From: an uncultured Bacteroidia bacterium | GTDB lineage: Bacteria; Bacteroidota; Bacteroidia; J057; CALAJH01 | DNA: 64,000 nt | Assembly: GCA_937922655.1 (NCBI GenBank) | Contig: CALAJH010000050.1 | Coordinates: forward strand, 1-64,000 | Direction of reading: 5' to 3' | In this document: positions 41,445 to 50,617 of the stretch, piece by piece | Layout of the letters: the number at the start of each line of letters is the position of its first letter | How positions within the stretch are numbered: position 1 is the stretch's first letter | Program-made: the position numbers and the translations under genes | Notes under the pieces: generated by a model | What the model saw: the letters and a program-made list of their open reading frames with translations, nothing else | What the model was told of the DNA's origin: nothing | Databases searched by the model: none

Positions 41445-44400
41445 ATGACACTAAGTATGAACTTGACCCAAATTTTAATCCTGCAATTATTAATTTGTGG
41501 AAATATCCTTTACGCTCAAGAATGCCCACGCATTTTTCAACGTGGGGACACGCTCTTTGCCGTTCCCGACGACGGGCTAGGTTATCGCTGGTACAAAAAC
41601 GGCGAAGTTTTGGAAGGAGAAACGAATCCCTATCTGATTATTTCCGAAAACGGAACGTACGCCGTCGAAGTATTCGGGGAGTCTTCGACGGGCAAAGAGG
41701 TCGGCGAAGAAGATATTTGGGTCAGGGTAAACGTATCCGGCAGGGTTTTCGACCCCGAACTAAATCCGATTCAAGGCGCGAGCGTTGTTTTTAAAGACCA
41801 AATCGCTCAAACCGACGCCGAAGGGCATTATTATTTCGAGCCTATGGTCGTTCGCGGCGGGCGAACATGGGTGAAAATTCAAGCGCCCGGATTTTACGAC
41901 GGCCAAACGGCCTTTTACCTCTTTGAAGACGGCACGGAGCGTTCGCTTGCAACAATGCTTTTTCCCAAAAGCGACTCGATTGTTTTTGACGCGGTGCGCG
42001 GCGCGCTTCTTTACAATTCCGACTTTTCATTACAAATCCCCGCCGGCGCCATTGTCGACGCCGACGGCAACCCCTTCGAAGGCGAGGTTACGCTTAATTA
42101 TTCGTATGTCCCACCCGATTTTCCAAATTTTGGCACGGGCATGCCCGGCGGCGATTTCTTGATAGAAAACGGCGGTAGCGAACCCGTCATGATATCTTAC
42201 GGGATTATGGCCCTCGAAGCCCGTTCGACCGCCACGGGCAACCGTTTAAACGTTCGTTCGTCCACGCCCGCCCAAGTATCCGTGCGTATGCCCAACGGCA
42301 TGTCCTTTCAACCATCGGCCGCATTTTGGACCTTTAATCCCGGCACAGGCGCGTGGAGACAAACATCGACCGTAACCGTGCAGGGAAGAACTTTGTCGGG
42401 AACGATAGACAATTTTAATTCATGGACGAACGTTGATTATAAGGGACCGTCGGGAAGATTTCTCGGCAGGATACTCAACTGCCTTGGCCAACCCGTACCC
42501 AATGCCGTTGTAAGATTATTACTTGGCGGCGTAGGAAATTGGTTTGGAAGTAACGTTACGTATGCCGACCAATTTGGGCGTTTTGGATTCATGAACGTTC
42601 CGGCGAATATGAATTTAACGATTCAGACCACCAACGGTCAAGCAACGTTTACCCTAAGCCCGGGCCAAACGCTCAATATCGGAGATATTCAAGCGACGGC
42701 AAGCAATTTCCTTGCCTCCGCTTTAATGATGTGGAACGACATTACCCAAACCTCGATAACGTTGCAGGTTTTTGTAAACGGCGGCCCGCCGGGATTGACT
42801 TTCAGCATCGACAGCGTCAATTGGCAGTCAAGCCGGATTTTCAACATTCCCAATTCGCCCGGGTTGAACCCAAAAAGGTTTGTCTGGATACGCGAAACCA
42901 ACGGATGCGTTACGAAAATTACCGCCTATCTTCGTCGTATGGGGGCGGGATGCTTCCTTCCCATGGATACGTCCATAGATTCCCTGCCCGTTTATTCGAC
43001 GTGGATGAGCGCGGTCGAAGCCTACAATCAGGGCCAAACCATTTATCGATACGCAAGTTGCGAAAATCTTTCGATGGTTTTGGCCAATTTTATCTGCCTA
43101 AGGGAATTGGATTTGTCGTCCTGCAACCTTTCGCAAATGCCCGCCGGACTGGAATCCTTGATGGGCCTTCGAACGCTGAACCTCTCGAACAACCCCATCG
43201 ACCATGTTCCTCAGGGGGCGATCGGATTGCCCAATCTTAGCTTGTTGGATATGCGCGGCACGCTCGTTCCCGAAAGCGAGCGTGCGGGATATGAAGCACA
43301 AATGCCCGGCGTTACCATCTACTGGGAAACTTGCGACGGGCCGAACGACGGTTGGGATTGGGCGTTTCGAGGCGGCGGTTCGTCGGCCGATTTTTCCGCG
43401 CGTATAGCCACCCTTCCCGACGACGGATATTTTGCGATGGTCGGCCGGGTTGGCGCAGGCGCATCCATCGGAGACTCGACCGTTAACGCCGGCGCGGTTT
43501 TCGTCGGCGCTTTCAACCGGCATGGAAATTTACTTTGGTTGCGAACCCTCGACGCCAACGAAGCCAAAGACGTCGTTCTTTTGCCCGACTCCTCGGTCTG
43601 CGTGGTCGGCACCTACTTCAACGACTTGGACTTCGGCAACGGCGTGACGTTGGAAGGAAATCAATGGCAAGGAGGTTTTGTTTGCCGTTTCGACAAGGCG
43701 GGCAACGCACTGTGGGCAAAATCTTTCGACGGCCCCGACGACGACGAATTCGTAGCCATAGACGGGCATCCCGACGGTTCAAGCATAGCCGTTGCGGGAG
43801 CGTTTCGTGGTTTTGTTGTTTTCGGCAACGACACCTTGCAAGCCGTCGGCAATCAAGATTTGTTCTGGGCCGAACTAAATCCGCAAGGAGAAATATTGCG
43901 AACGCGAACATTGACGGGAACGGGCGACGTCTCGGCCGCAACAATAGCCGTTGGCACGGACGGTACCGTGATGCTTGCGGGTGTTTTCAGCGACACCCTT
44001 AATTTTCCCGGCGCCGTACTTACACAAGCAGGCGGTTTTGTGGTAAAATACGACACAACGGGCAATTATCTTTGGCATAGGCGTTCGAGCGCCCTTGAAT
44101 TTAAAGACGTGGCAATTCTTGGCGACGGTTCGTGCTTTGTCGTCGGAGGCTTTGAAGGAACGGCGGATTGGGAAGGAAACGCTTTGGAATCCGTCGGTTT
44201 ACGGGATGGTTTTTACGTTCATCTTGACTCCAACGGCGACTTGATTCTTCTTCGCAGGATTGGCGGCGCGGGCGAAGACAAGATAAACTCATTAGCCGTT
44301 TACAACGACTCTCTGGTTTACTTTGTGGGTGAACACGGCGACGTTTTTTCTTTCGCGGGAACGAACGTTTCCAACGGACTGATCGATTCTTTTGTTGCAA

Positions 44401-44600
44401 AAATGGATATATCAGGAAACGAAATTTGGTGTAAAACCATTGGCGGGGGAGGCAATGATTTTGGATACGGAATTGGAATCATGGAAAAAGGCAATATCGG
44501 GGTTGCCGGTTCTTTTGAGTCTCAAGTTCAAGCGGGTCCGCAAAACCTCGTCTCCTCCGGGGGTTCGGATATTTTTTGGATTAAACTTTGTGGAAATTAA
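41445..44600 (+). CDS. Surface protein: Ig-like, CarboxypepD_reg-like, LRR, seven-blade propeller
   Basis: 1051 residues; the signal peptide starts at the first or second ATG (41445 or 41457; MNLTQILILQLLICGNILYAQ). Domain order equals the 18895 paralog: Ig-like (CPRIFQRGDTLFAVP), regulatory-like (GRVFDPELNPIQGASV), ZU5-like (FSLQIPAGAIVDADG), second regulatory-like (GRILNCLGQPVPNAV) and an LRR patch (LRELDLSSCNLSQMPAGLESL). From about residue 650 seven SBBP-like blades of ~58 residues can be counted, each starting with a W-aromatic strand (LWLRTL, LWAKSF, LWHRRS, IWCKTI), with a GTFxxxxDFG-like core. Seven blades form a closed propeller. No sorting domain is seen at the end (DIFWIKLCGN). Confidence 0.88.
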   Translation: MTLSMNLTQILILQLLICGNILYAQECPRIFQRGDTLFAVPDDGLGYRWYKNGEVLEGETNPYLIISENGTYAVEVFGESSTGKEVGEEDIWVRVNVSGRVFDPELNPIQGASVVFKDQIAQTDAEGHYYFEPMVVRGGRTWVKIQAPGFYDGQTAFYLFEDGTERSLATMLFPKSDSIVFDAVRGALLYNSDFSLQIPAGAIVDADGNPFEGEVTLNYSYVPPDFPNFGTGMPGGDFLIENGGSEPVMISYGIMALEARSTATGNRLNVRSSTPAQVSVRMPNGMSFQPSAAFWTFNPGTGAWRQTSTVTVQGRTLSGTIDNFNSWTNVDYKGPSGRFLGRILNCLGQPVPNAVVRLLLGGVGNWFGSNVTYADQFGRFGFMNVPANMNLTIQTTNGQATFTLSPGQTLNIGDIQATASNFLASALMMWNDITQTSITLQVFVNGGPPGLTFSIDSVNWQSSRIFNIPNSPGLNPKRFVWIRETNGCVTKITAYLRRMGAGCFLPMDTSIDSLPVYSTWMSAVEAYNQGQTIYRYASCENLSMVLANFICLRELDLSSCNLSQMPAGLESLMGLRTLNLSNNPIDHVPQGAIGLPNLSLLDMRGTLVPESERAGYEAQMPGVTIYWETCDGPNDGWDWAFRGGGSSADFSARIATLPDDGYFAMVGRVGAGASIGDSTVNAGAVFVGAFNRHGNLLWLRTLDANEAKDVVLLPDSSVCVVGTYFNDLDFGNGVTLEGNQWQGGFVCRFDKAGNALWAKSFDGPDDDEFVAIDGHPDGSSIAVAGAFRGFVVFGNDTLQAVGNQDLFWAELNPQGEILRTRTLTGTGDVSAATIAVGTDGTVMLAGVFSDTLNFPGAVLTQAGGFVVKYDTTGNYLWHRRSSALEFKDVAILGDGSCFVVGGFEGTADWEGNALESVGLRDGFYVHLDSNGDLILLRRIGGAGEDKINSLAVYNDSLVYFVGEHGDVFSFAGTNVSNGLIDSFVAKMDISGNEIWCKTIGGGGNDFGYGIGIMEKGNIGVAGSFESQVQAGPQNLVSSGGSDIFWIKLCGN

Positions 44601-44654
44601 GTTTCCGTTGCAAGAATTTCAAACGATGTTTCGGACGAAGCCTTCGCTTTTGGG

Positions 44655-44698
44655 GTAAAAAACAAGTTAGGCGTATTTGTAAAATACGCCTAACTTGT
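44655..44698 (-). terminator. Strong 17-bp terminator hairpin
   Basis: Positions 44662-44678 pair perfectly with 44682-44698 around a 3-base loop. On the minus strand the stem is followed by six T, so it ends the 46411-44785 operon; the stem may also stop transcripts from the convergent surface-protein gene. Confidence 0.85.
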
Positions 44699-44784
44699 CC
44701 ATATTTGTCTTTGATTCCGTTGTAAACAGACCGATTAATTCCTCGCACCAAAGGTTAAAGATTCGCTTAATTTTATCGACAGCT

Positions 44785-45219
44785 TCAAAGCAAATATTTT
44801 GCTTTCATCGTGATGACGACTTCGGGACGGTCAAGGGTAAAAGACGCGTCTTCAAATTTGGGCGGTCCGAAAAAGAAGCGAGGGTTGTTGCTCGCGCCGT
44901 AACCTTCGACGGGAATACCGATAAAATTGGTATCAAGGTCGCGGTTTTCGTTTTCGTCGTGAATGAAAACCACGGCATAGGTTCCGTAGGGCAAATCCTC
45001 AAAAACGACCTGCGCTTTTTTGTCGTTAATCGTCGCAACTTTTCCTTGCAGGATTTTTTTAGAGTTGGTAGGAAAACCTTCGGGACCGTTGTAAATCGCG
45101 ACGGCGACCTTTCCTTTGTTGTTTCTCAATTCCTCGAAATTAACGATGATTTTGCCGGTGTTTTGAGGAGTATTGTCTTTCATCATCCACAAAAAGGCGA
45201 CCAAAAATATCATAATCAA
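44785..45219 (-). CDS. DUF2141 domain protein
   Basis: 144 residues. After a short hydrophobic N-terminus (MIMIFLVAFLWMM) the DUF2141 pattern is clear: IIVNFEELRNNKGKVAVAIYNGPEGFP, YAVVFIHDENENRDLDTNFIGIPVEGYGASNN and GPPKFEDASF. These are small secreted beta-sandwich proteins of unknown function, common in Bacteroidota. It is the last gene of an operon with the YmdB-like phosphoesterase (5 bp gap). Confidence 0.88.
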   Translation of the reverse strand: MIMIFLVAFLWMMKDNTPQNTGKIIVNFEELRNNKGKVAVAIYNGPEGFPTNSKKILQGKVATINDKKAQVVFEDLPYGTYAVVFIHDENENRDLDTNFIGIPVEGYGASNNPRFFFGPPKFEDASFTLDRPEVVITMKAKYLL

Positions 45220-45224
45220 CGGGT

Positions 45225-46091
45225 TTATTGCACCAAAGTCACCGGCGTTTCGGACGGTTCGTCCGAAGGAGACGGCACGCCGATTTTCATTTTCGACGCT
45301 TCGGGTGCATGTATATACAACCGTTTTATGGACTTGGTCGTTCCCGTTTTGAGATCAATGGAAAATATTGCGGCGGAAAGATAAACGTCTCCTTCGGCCA
45401 ACTTGTACTTTTGTGGAATTTGCAAGAGGGCGCGTTGGGTGGCGGTTTCGACGTCCATGCCGATAACCGATTCGGACGGACCGGTAAAGCCGACGTCGGT
45501 TAAAAAACCGGTTCCTTTGGGAAGAATGCGTTCGTCGGCGGTTTGAACGTGGGTATGGGTGCCGCACACGGCGCTGACCCTACCGTCCAAATACCGGCCC
45601 ATCGTGGCTTTTTCCGCCGTAGCCTCGGCGTGGAAATCCACAAAAATAATCGTGGATTTGGCGGCTAGGTCGGGTAAAAAACGGTCCGCCGTTTGAAACG
45701 GACAGTGTATCGGATTGTTGAAATAGGCTTGTCCGCGAAGATTCATCACTCCGACGTGAACGTTCTTTTTTTCAACGACGCAATATCCGTTCCCCGGAAC
45801 GCCCTTGGGATAATTGAGCGGACGCAAAAGACGACGATCTTTGGCCATGTAGGGAAAAATCAGATGCTTGTCGAAGGAATGGTCGCCGCCGGTAATGACG
45901 TCGGCCCCCGCCTTGTAAAACTTTTTGACGATAAATTCGTTAATACCGCGTCCTTCATGGGCATTTTCACCGTTGACGACACAAAAATCCACTTCGTTTT
46001 CGGCAATAAGGTTGGGTAAGAGTTCTTTAACGGCGGCCACACCGTTTTCTCCCACCACGTCGCCAACCATCATGAGTTTGAAAAGCGCCAT
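45225..46091 (-). CDS. TIGR00282 (YmdB-like) metallophosphoesterase
   Basis: 288 residues. Calcineurin-like metal sites follow the family order: MMVGDVVGENG (residues 7-17), NGENAHEGRGI, GGDHSFDK, FVDFHAEATAEK and CGTHTHVQTAD. The Bacillus homolog YmdB hydrolyses cyclic nucleotides and influences biofilm and motility choices; the substrate here is inferred by family only. It overlaps the preceding DUF3276 stop by one base (TAATG), so translation is probably coupled. Confidence 0.92.
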   Translation of the reverse strand: MALFKLMMVGDVVGENGVAAVKELLPNLIAENEVDFCVVNGENAHEGRGINEFIVKKFYKAGADVITGGDHSFDKHLIFPYMAKDRRLLRPLNYPKGVPGNGYCVVEKKNVHVGVMNLRGQAYFNNPIHCPFQTADRFLPDLAAKSTIIFVDFHAEATAEKATMGRYLDGRVSAVCGTHTHVQTADERILPKGTGFLTDVGFTGPSESVIGMDVETATQRALLQIPQKYKLAEGDVYLSAAIFSIDLKTGTTKSIKRLYIHAPEASKMKIGVPSPSDEPSETPVTLVQ

Positions 46092-46411
46092 TAGTTTCGT
46101 TGCTCATAGTCCCAATCGTCGTAACCGTCGTTGCCGTCGTAACGATCATAGTCGTATTCGGGCATAAGCTCGGTCTTAACGTATTCGATGGTTTCGGTCA
46201 ATCCCCGGACAAACTTGTTGAAATCTTCCTTGTAAAGATGTATTTTCTGTTTGTCAAAACCGTCGCCGTCATAGCGGCGCTTGCGCTCGGTGATGGTGAT
46301 GTAATAATCATTGGTGCGGGTAGCGCGAACATCGATGATGTAAGTACGTTTTCCTGCTTTGACCTTGTGCGAAAACACTTCGTTGGGCTCGTCGCGATAA
46401 TACCTATCCAC
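46091..46411 (-). CDS. DUF3276 (PUR-like) nucleic-acid-binding protein
   Basis: 106 residues starting with GTG. The stretch EVFSHKVKAGKRTYIIDVRATRTNDYYITITERKRR is the DUF3276/PUR-alpha-like core found almost only in Bacteroidota and Spirochaetes; it binds single-stranded DNA or RNA through a whirly fold. The C-terminal tail is rich in D and Y (YDYDRYDGNDGYDD), an acidic disordered tail. First gene of a three-gene operon, with a TACTTTTG promoter box at 46435-46442. Confidence 0.88.
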   Translation of the reverse strand: MDRYYRDEPNEVFSHKVKAGKRTYIIDVRATRTNDYYITITERKRRYDGDGFDKQKIHLYKEDFNKFVRGLTETIEYVKTELMPEYDYDRYDGNDGYDDWDYEQRN

Positions 46412-46434
46412 GTTAAACGGGGTTAATTAAAAGA

Positions 46435-46442
46435 CAAAAGTA
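46435..46442 (-). promoter_or_regulatory. -7 promoter box of the DUF3276-YmdB-DUF2141 operon
   Basis: CAAAAGTA reads TACTTTTG on the minus strand, 23 bp before the GTG start. Confidence 0.5.
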
Positions 46443-46613
46443 GAAAATTTGGCGCGTTTAACGCTATAATCCACAAAGATTTAATCCGCAAAAAACATAC
46501 GCGAACCATACTATTTTCAGCCATGTGGAAAAAAAGTTCATTATAGACTGAAAAAAAATAAACCATACCGCCGCCTTTGCGTATTTTTACTAAAAATTTG
46601 ATAAGCGAGTCGG

Positions 46614-47936
46614 ATGATGAACGCCAAAAACAAACTAAGATTGTGGGTTGCGTCGACCCTATGTGTGGTTTTCTCCGCTTGCGGCGGCGGAAAAACCGAT
46701 GAAAAAAGCGGCGCTTCGGAAGCCGGTGCGGAAACCGAAGCCGAACTTACGGCATGGCTCAACGACCCCCGCGTAGACAAACTTGAGCCCCAGTCCGTCA
46801 AAATATCCCCGCGCCGCTACCAAACCGTAGCCGTGGGACAAGGAGCATTTGTCCACTTGGCGCCCGGTGCAATTTCCGACCCTCGCGGCCTAAGTCCGAA
46901 CACAAATCTTGACTTTAGGGTACGCTCCGTTATCAACATGGACGACTTTGTGCGCTACGGCATGCCCACCGAACCCGGAGACGGATTGGCTTCTTTCGCC
47001 TGTGCTTTCTATTTCGACGTTCGCGACACCTCGGGCAACGCCCTCGACCTCGACCCCATCCTTGGAATGATTGTCGCCTTTCCCGTTCCGAAAAATTCTC
47101 AGCTTGCCGGCGCCGAAAAGAAAAATTTGATTCTTTACCGGGGCATGACTACCGGTGAAAACAAACGCGACTGGGAACCCGTGGCCGACTTCAAAGCCGA
47201 ACCCAATTATTTGGGCGGCAACAAAAAGAAAATGGAAAAATGCCGCGCACTTGTAGGCGCCTACGTTGCCTCCAAGACCCGCAAAGGGCATCCGTTCAAA
47301 TTCGGTTCCCAAGACGAACTTACCTCTTATACTTTTGCCGGCGCCGGCGCTTCCGCCGCCAATTCCGATACCCTGTCGTTTTTTCAAGCCGGCGAAAAAT
47401 ATTTTTGGTCGAAACCCTTCGACGAAGGCGCGGCAAGCATATCGCTTAAATTTATGGACGGAGAAGCGAAGTACTACGACGTAACCGACGCCTGCAAGCC
47501 TTGTGCCGCCGCATTAAAATCCATCGAGGCCGACAATCCGTTGAAAAAAGCGGTGGCCGACGCCAAAAGCCCCGATTACGAATACGTTCATATGAAAGTT
47601 ACCGAAACCGGCTGGTACGCCGTTGGCCGGCCTTATTCCGGAGAAACGACTCCGATTGAGGGCAAGGTACAAAAACTTAACGGCGAAGCCGCCAGTTATT
47701 CGCGTATCCATTGGGTATCTCCCGCTCTGCGAATGCACATCGAACGCGACGTTAAGGACGGACAATTCAAATTCGACGTGCCTTCGGGCGCACCGTATAT
47801 TTTACTGGCGGAGCGGGGCAACAAAACGTTGGCTATGGCCGAGGGACGTGCAGGTCAAGCCGTACCCGAGCTTAAACTTGCCGTCGTATCCGAAGCCGAC
47901 CGAGACCGAGCCCTTCAAAAGCTTACGGGCAAATAA
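46614..47936 (+). CDS. Lipoprotein of unknown function
   Basis: 440 residues from a double ATG. The N-terminus is a lipoprotein signal with lipobox FSAC (C23) followed by GGG, a surface-export-like spacer, and a charged E/K-rich linker. The mature part has an all-beta look: a ZU5-like stretch (VGQGAFVHLAPGAISDPRG, then LDFRVRSVINMDDFVRYG) and a late carboxypeptidase-regulatory-like segment (IEGKVQKLNGEAASYSRIHWVS to FDVPSGAPYILLAERG). CKPC at about residue 301 is a possible redox or metal pair. No family is recognised. It shares the ZU5-like plus regulatory-like combination with the paralogous surface proteins in this window. Confidence 0.7.
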   Translation: MMNAKNKLRLWVASTLCVVFSACGGGKTDEKSGASEAGAETEAELTAWLNDPRVDKLEPQSVKISPRRYQTVAVGQGAFVHLAPGAISDPRGLSPNTNLDFRVRSVINMDDFVRYGMPTEPGDGLASFACAFYFDVRDTSGNALDLDPILGMIVAFPVPKNSQLAGAEKKNLILYRGMTTGENKRDWEPVADFKAEPNYLGGNKKKMEKCRALVGAYVASKTRKGHPFKFGSQDELTSYTFAGAGASAANSDTLSFFQAGEKYFWSKPFDEGAASISLKFMDGEAKYYDVTDACKPCAAALKSIEADNPLKKAVADAKSPDYEYVHMKVTETGWYAVGRPYSGETTPIEGKVQKLNGEAASYSRIHWVSPALRMHIERDVKDGQFKFDVPSGAPYILLAERGNKTLAMAEGRAGQAVPELKLAVVSEADRDRALQKLTGK

Positions 47937-47945
47937 TTTTAGGCG

Positions 47946-47966
47946 TCAGGGAACTATTGTCCCTGA
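47946..47966 (+). repeat. Short inverted repeat after the lipoprotein gene
   Basis: TCAGGGA-ACTATTG-TCCCTGA lies 9 bp after the stop codon without a following T tract; it may stabilise the 3' end. Confidence 0.5.
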
Positions 47967-48016
47967 ATTAGGTTTATTATGTAAGTTTTTTTCATGGTTT
48001 AGTTTAGGTTGATTGG

Positions 48017-48046
48017 TTCCCATGACATCGTCATGGGAATTTTTTT
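48017..48046 (+). terminator. Intrinsic terminator of the lipoprotein gene
   Basis: TTCCCATGAC-ATC-GTCATGGGAA forms a perfect 10-bp stem with a 3-base loop, followed by seven T. Confidence 0.9.
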
Positions 48047-48532
48047 CCCCTTAACCGACATTTCTTCAGACGACGCTCCCGCTCAAACAAAGACAAATTT
48101 CCAACCCGCCGGACAACCAAGTCGCCCTCCAATAGTTCACATCGCTTTCCACTAAACAAAACCGGTTGCGGTTTTAGCGACGCCGACGGGTAAGTGAAAA
48201 CAAAAGCCTTACGCTTTAATTTACGGGTTGAAGTTAAGCGTCCGCGATAAAAGCTTACCGCCGTCTCGCTTACGTTTTGAAATCGAATAAATCTTAGGGT
48301 AAAGTGCGATATTTAACACTCGTGGTTACAAAACAATTACCGTTGGACAAAGCCAAAAACGACCCGGTATCGACAACAATATTAACTCTTTCGGGTAATT
48401 TTCCTTAAATGTTTCATACGCCGAAGGATATCTTTTGACAAAAAAATTCAACGCATACGCAAAAACTTTTTTCCGTGTAAAAGGTTTCAAAGCCCCTTCC
48501 CATCCGTTTAGACCGGACTTGTGTTTTATACG
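48047..48532. other. Intergenic region without a recognisable gene
   Basis: About 490 bp with no supported gene in any frame. A hairpin AAAACCG-GTTG-CGGTTTT (48158-48175) is the only clear structure. It flanks the AT-richer defence-type gene and may mark the edge of an acquired segment. Confidence 0.45.
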
Positions 48533-50365
48533 TCAAGTTTGGGGTGTGCCGCGCTTGACGTTGTATTTTTGGGTTAGATCGGGATAGACGTCGTTTAGAA
48601 TTTTATCAATCGTTTCACCCGTACGCCGTTCTATTGTCGTAGGAGAAAAAACTTCCATCTTTCCCACTTCTTGGGTAAGCGCATACGGACTTCGCAAGTA
48701 TTCTTTTTTCTTTTCACTGAAAGAACGGTTAGATATTTGTCGATTGTAATCGGAGTTAATCAACGTAAAATTTCCTAGACGGTGAACAATAGAAGGAAAT
48801 TTTTGCAACTTTTCGATTTCGGCATTTGAAAGACAAGACCGCCAATTTTCCCAATTTTGCGGCAGGATATGTTCGATTTCAACGTCGTCGTAATACACGC
48901 CTTTATCGTGGTTGTAAGTGCGATTAAGCTTGATGAAAATCAGTCGAAGAACGTCGTTTTTTCCTTTTCCATAAAACTCGGCATCCAGGGCGCAATGCTT
49001 GATTTCGTCGTTGGTCGCAGAAACGGTAGGGACGGCTTTGACAATAGCCTTAACCAATGTTTGGGGAGTCAAATCCTTGTCCAAGTATTCAATGACACGT
49101 GGAAATTCTCGATTCAGGTTTTTGCCTTTTTTCCCCAAAAGTTTTTCACGAACGATAAAATTTTCAATGACGCCGATAAGTTCGGACAACGTCGAATTGT
49201 CTATCTTTTCTTCATGACGGGCGTTAAAAAGCATGAGCAGCAACGGGTAAAACGTAGTTTCGCCGGTTCTTGCGATATCGTATAGAGCTTGACGTACACG
49301 TTTGTCGTGTTCGAATTCCGGCAAAAGGAAACTTCGGTAAAAAGAAGAATGGGTTTTAATTTCTTTTAAAAAATCAACGACGGCTTTCTCGCTACGATAT
49401 TTTTTTGCAATTTCTTGCGCCAAAATACGAGCGGGAAAAACGTTTTTTTCTATCATAACACTAAGATGATACAAGAATTTTGAGGGAATGTCGCCATCGT
49501 GTTTTTTGATGCTTGCATTGGATTTTTTGATTCCTTTGTGCTTGTTTTTCGCATTTTGCATTAACTTAAACTCCAACTCTTCGAAGTTGGATTCAAAGGG
49601 GGAGTAATATTCGGTGTAATAAATTTTTTGATTTTTTTCGGGAATCTGTTCAAAGAGATGGTTGCGAATCAAATCCGCGTCCGTTAGCTGCAAGCCTTTT
49701 TGATTTAGACTGGAAAAAACTTCGTTGGGATTGTCCGCATTTTGTAGTTGAATGACGACCAAACCAATATTGTTGATAAGTTTGGAATTAAAATCGTCGA
49801 TTTTTTCGACGTCAAAAATTTTAAGTTTATTACAAAAATAACGATAGGCTTGGGTAATTTTGGAATTAACTTCCACCTTTTCTTCATCTCCCAAAATGAT
49901 GTGATAGTAATCGTATCGGTCTTTGTCGGAGGGATGGATACGAAAATAGCCGTCGCGAACGTGTCCAATGCCTTCGATGCTCTCGCCATAATTTTTGTAA
50001 TTCGGGCAAGCGATTAAATCTTCAAGTTCGGACAGAAGCGGCGAATTCGATTCAAGCTTTTTAATTCTGTTTCGGATGGCGGCAATCAACAAAGTAAGCG
50101 TCGTTAAACGTTGTTGGCCGTCGATGATAATTTCGCGTTTTAATTTCGGAGTGGAATCCTTGTCTTGCAGAACGATTGCGCCCATGAAGTAAATTCTGTC
50201 GTCGTTCACGGCATTTTCAACGTCTTTCCACAACATGGAATACTCTTCTTCACCCCAGCTGTAACGACGTTGAAAAATAGGAACGATGTAATTATAGTTG
50301 GGTCGTTGCAGTATTTCCGAAAGCGTCAAATAATCGGCGCTTATGCTCATTTTCGACTTTTTCAT
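48533..50365 (-). CDS. GmrSD-type DUF262/DUF1524 restriction enzyme
   Basis: 610 residues from the ATG at 50365 (a TTG 9 bp upstream is possible). The N-terminal DUF262 domain has PIFQRRYSW (29-37) and the ParB/sulfiredoxin-like nucleotidase motif IDGQQRLTTL (81-90). The C-terminal DUF1524 has an HNH-like nuclease core, VEIEHILPQNW (495-505), with HRLGNFTLINSDYN and NRSFSEKK. The two halves correspond to GmrS and GmrD, NTP-driven enzymes that cut modified (for example glucosylated hydroxymethylcytosine) phage DNA; some relatives serve in BREX and other systems. It stands alone. Codon use is visibly AT-richer than its neighbours (many AAA, TTT and ATT codons), suggesting acquisition by transfer. 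Confidence 0.88.
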   Translation of the reverse strand: MKKSKMSISADYLTLSEILQRPNYNYIVPIFQRRYSWGEEEYSMLWKDVENAVNDDRIYFMGAIVLQDKDSTPKLKREIIIDGQQRLTTLTLLIAAIRNRIKKLESNSPLLSELEDLIACPNYKNYGESIEGIGHVRDGYFRIHPSDKDRYDYYHIILGDEEKVEVNSKITQAYRYFCNKLKIFDVEKIDDFNSKLINNIGLVVIQLQNADNPNEVFSSLNQKGLQLTDADLIRNHLFEQIPEKNQKIYYTEYYSPFESNFEELEFKLMQNAKNKHKGIKKSNASIKKHDGDIPSKFLYHLSVMIEKNVFPARILAQEIAKKYRSEKAVVDFLKEIKTHSSFYRSFLLPEFEHDKRVRQALYDIARTGETTFYPLLLMLFNARHEEKIDNSTLSELIGVIENFIVREKLLGKKGKNLNREFPRVIEYLDKDLTPQTLVKAIVKAVPTVSATNDEIKHCALDAEFYGKGKNDVLRLIFIKLNRTYNHDKGVYYDDVEIEHILPQNWENWRSCLSNAEIEKLQKFPSIVHRLGNFTLINSDYNRQISNRSFSEKKKEYLRSPYALTQEVGKMEVFSPTTIERRTGETIDKILNDVYPDLTQKYNVKRGTPQT

Positions 50366-50617
50366 ATCACACAAAATAATTTTTCCACAAAATAAGTGAA
50401 TGTTTTCTGTTAAATAAAAAAATAAACAAGCGCACGGTCAAAAAATGCGGTTTACCGCCGTTCGCACGATACGGACGAACATTTTCAAGCTTTTTTATCA
50501 AAAGACGATTTTTTTAAAACGGACGGGAGAAGTTTTTCTACGTAAACCGCCAAATCCGTCTTTATATTCCATTGAAAAGAAAAAAAAACTAATTTTGCGT
50601 CAAGCAACACGACGTCA
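50366..50617. other. Divergent intergenic region
   Basis: Two shortened boxes reading TATTTTG on the minus strand (50372-50378 and near 50387) precede the DUF262 gene; TAATTTTG on the plus strand precedes the TPR gene. Nothing else is seen. Confidence 0.4.
50590..50597 (+). promoter_or_regulatory. -7 promoter box of the TPR gene
   Basis: TAATTTTG, 20 bp before the ATG at 50618. Confidence 0.55.
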
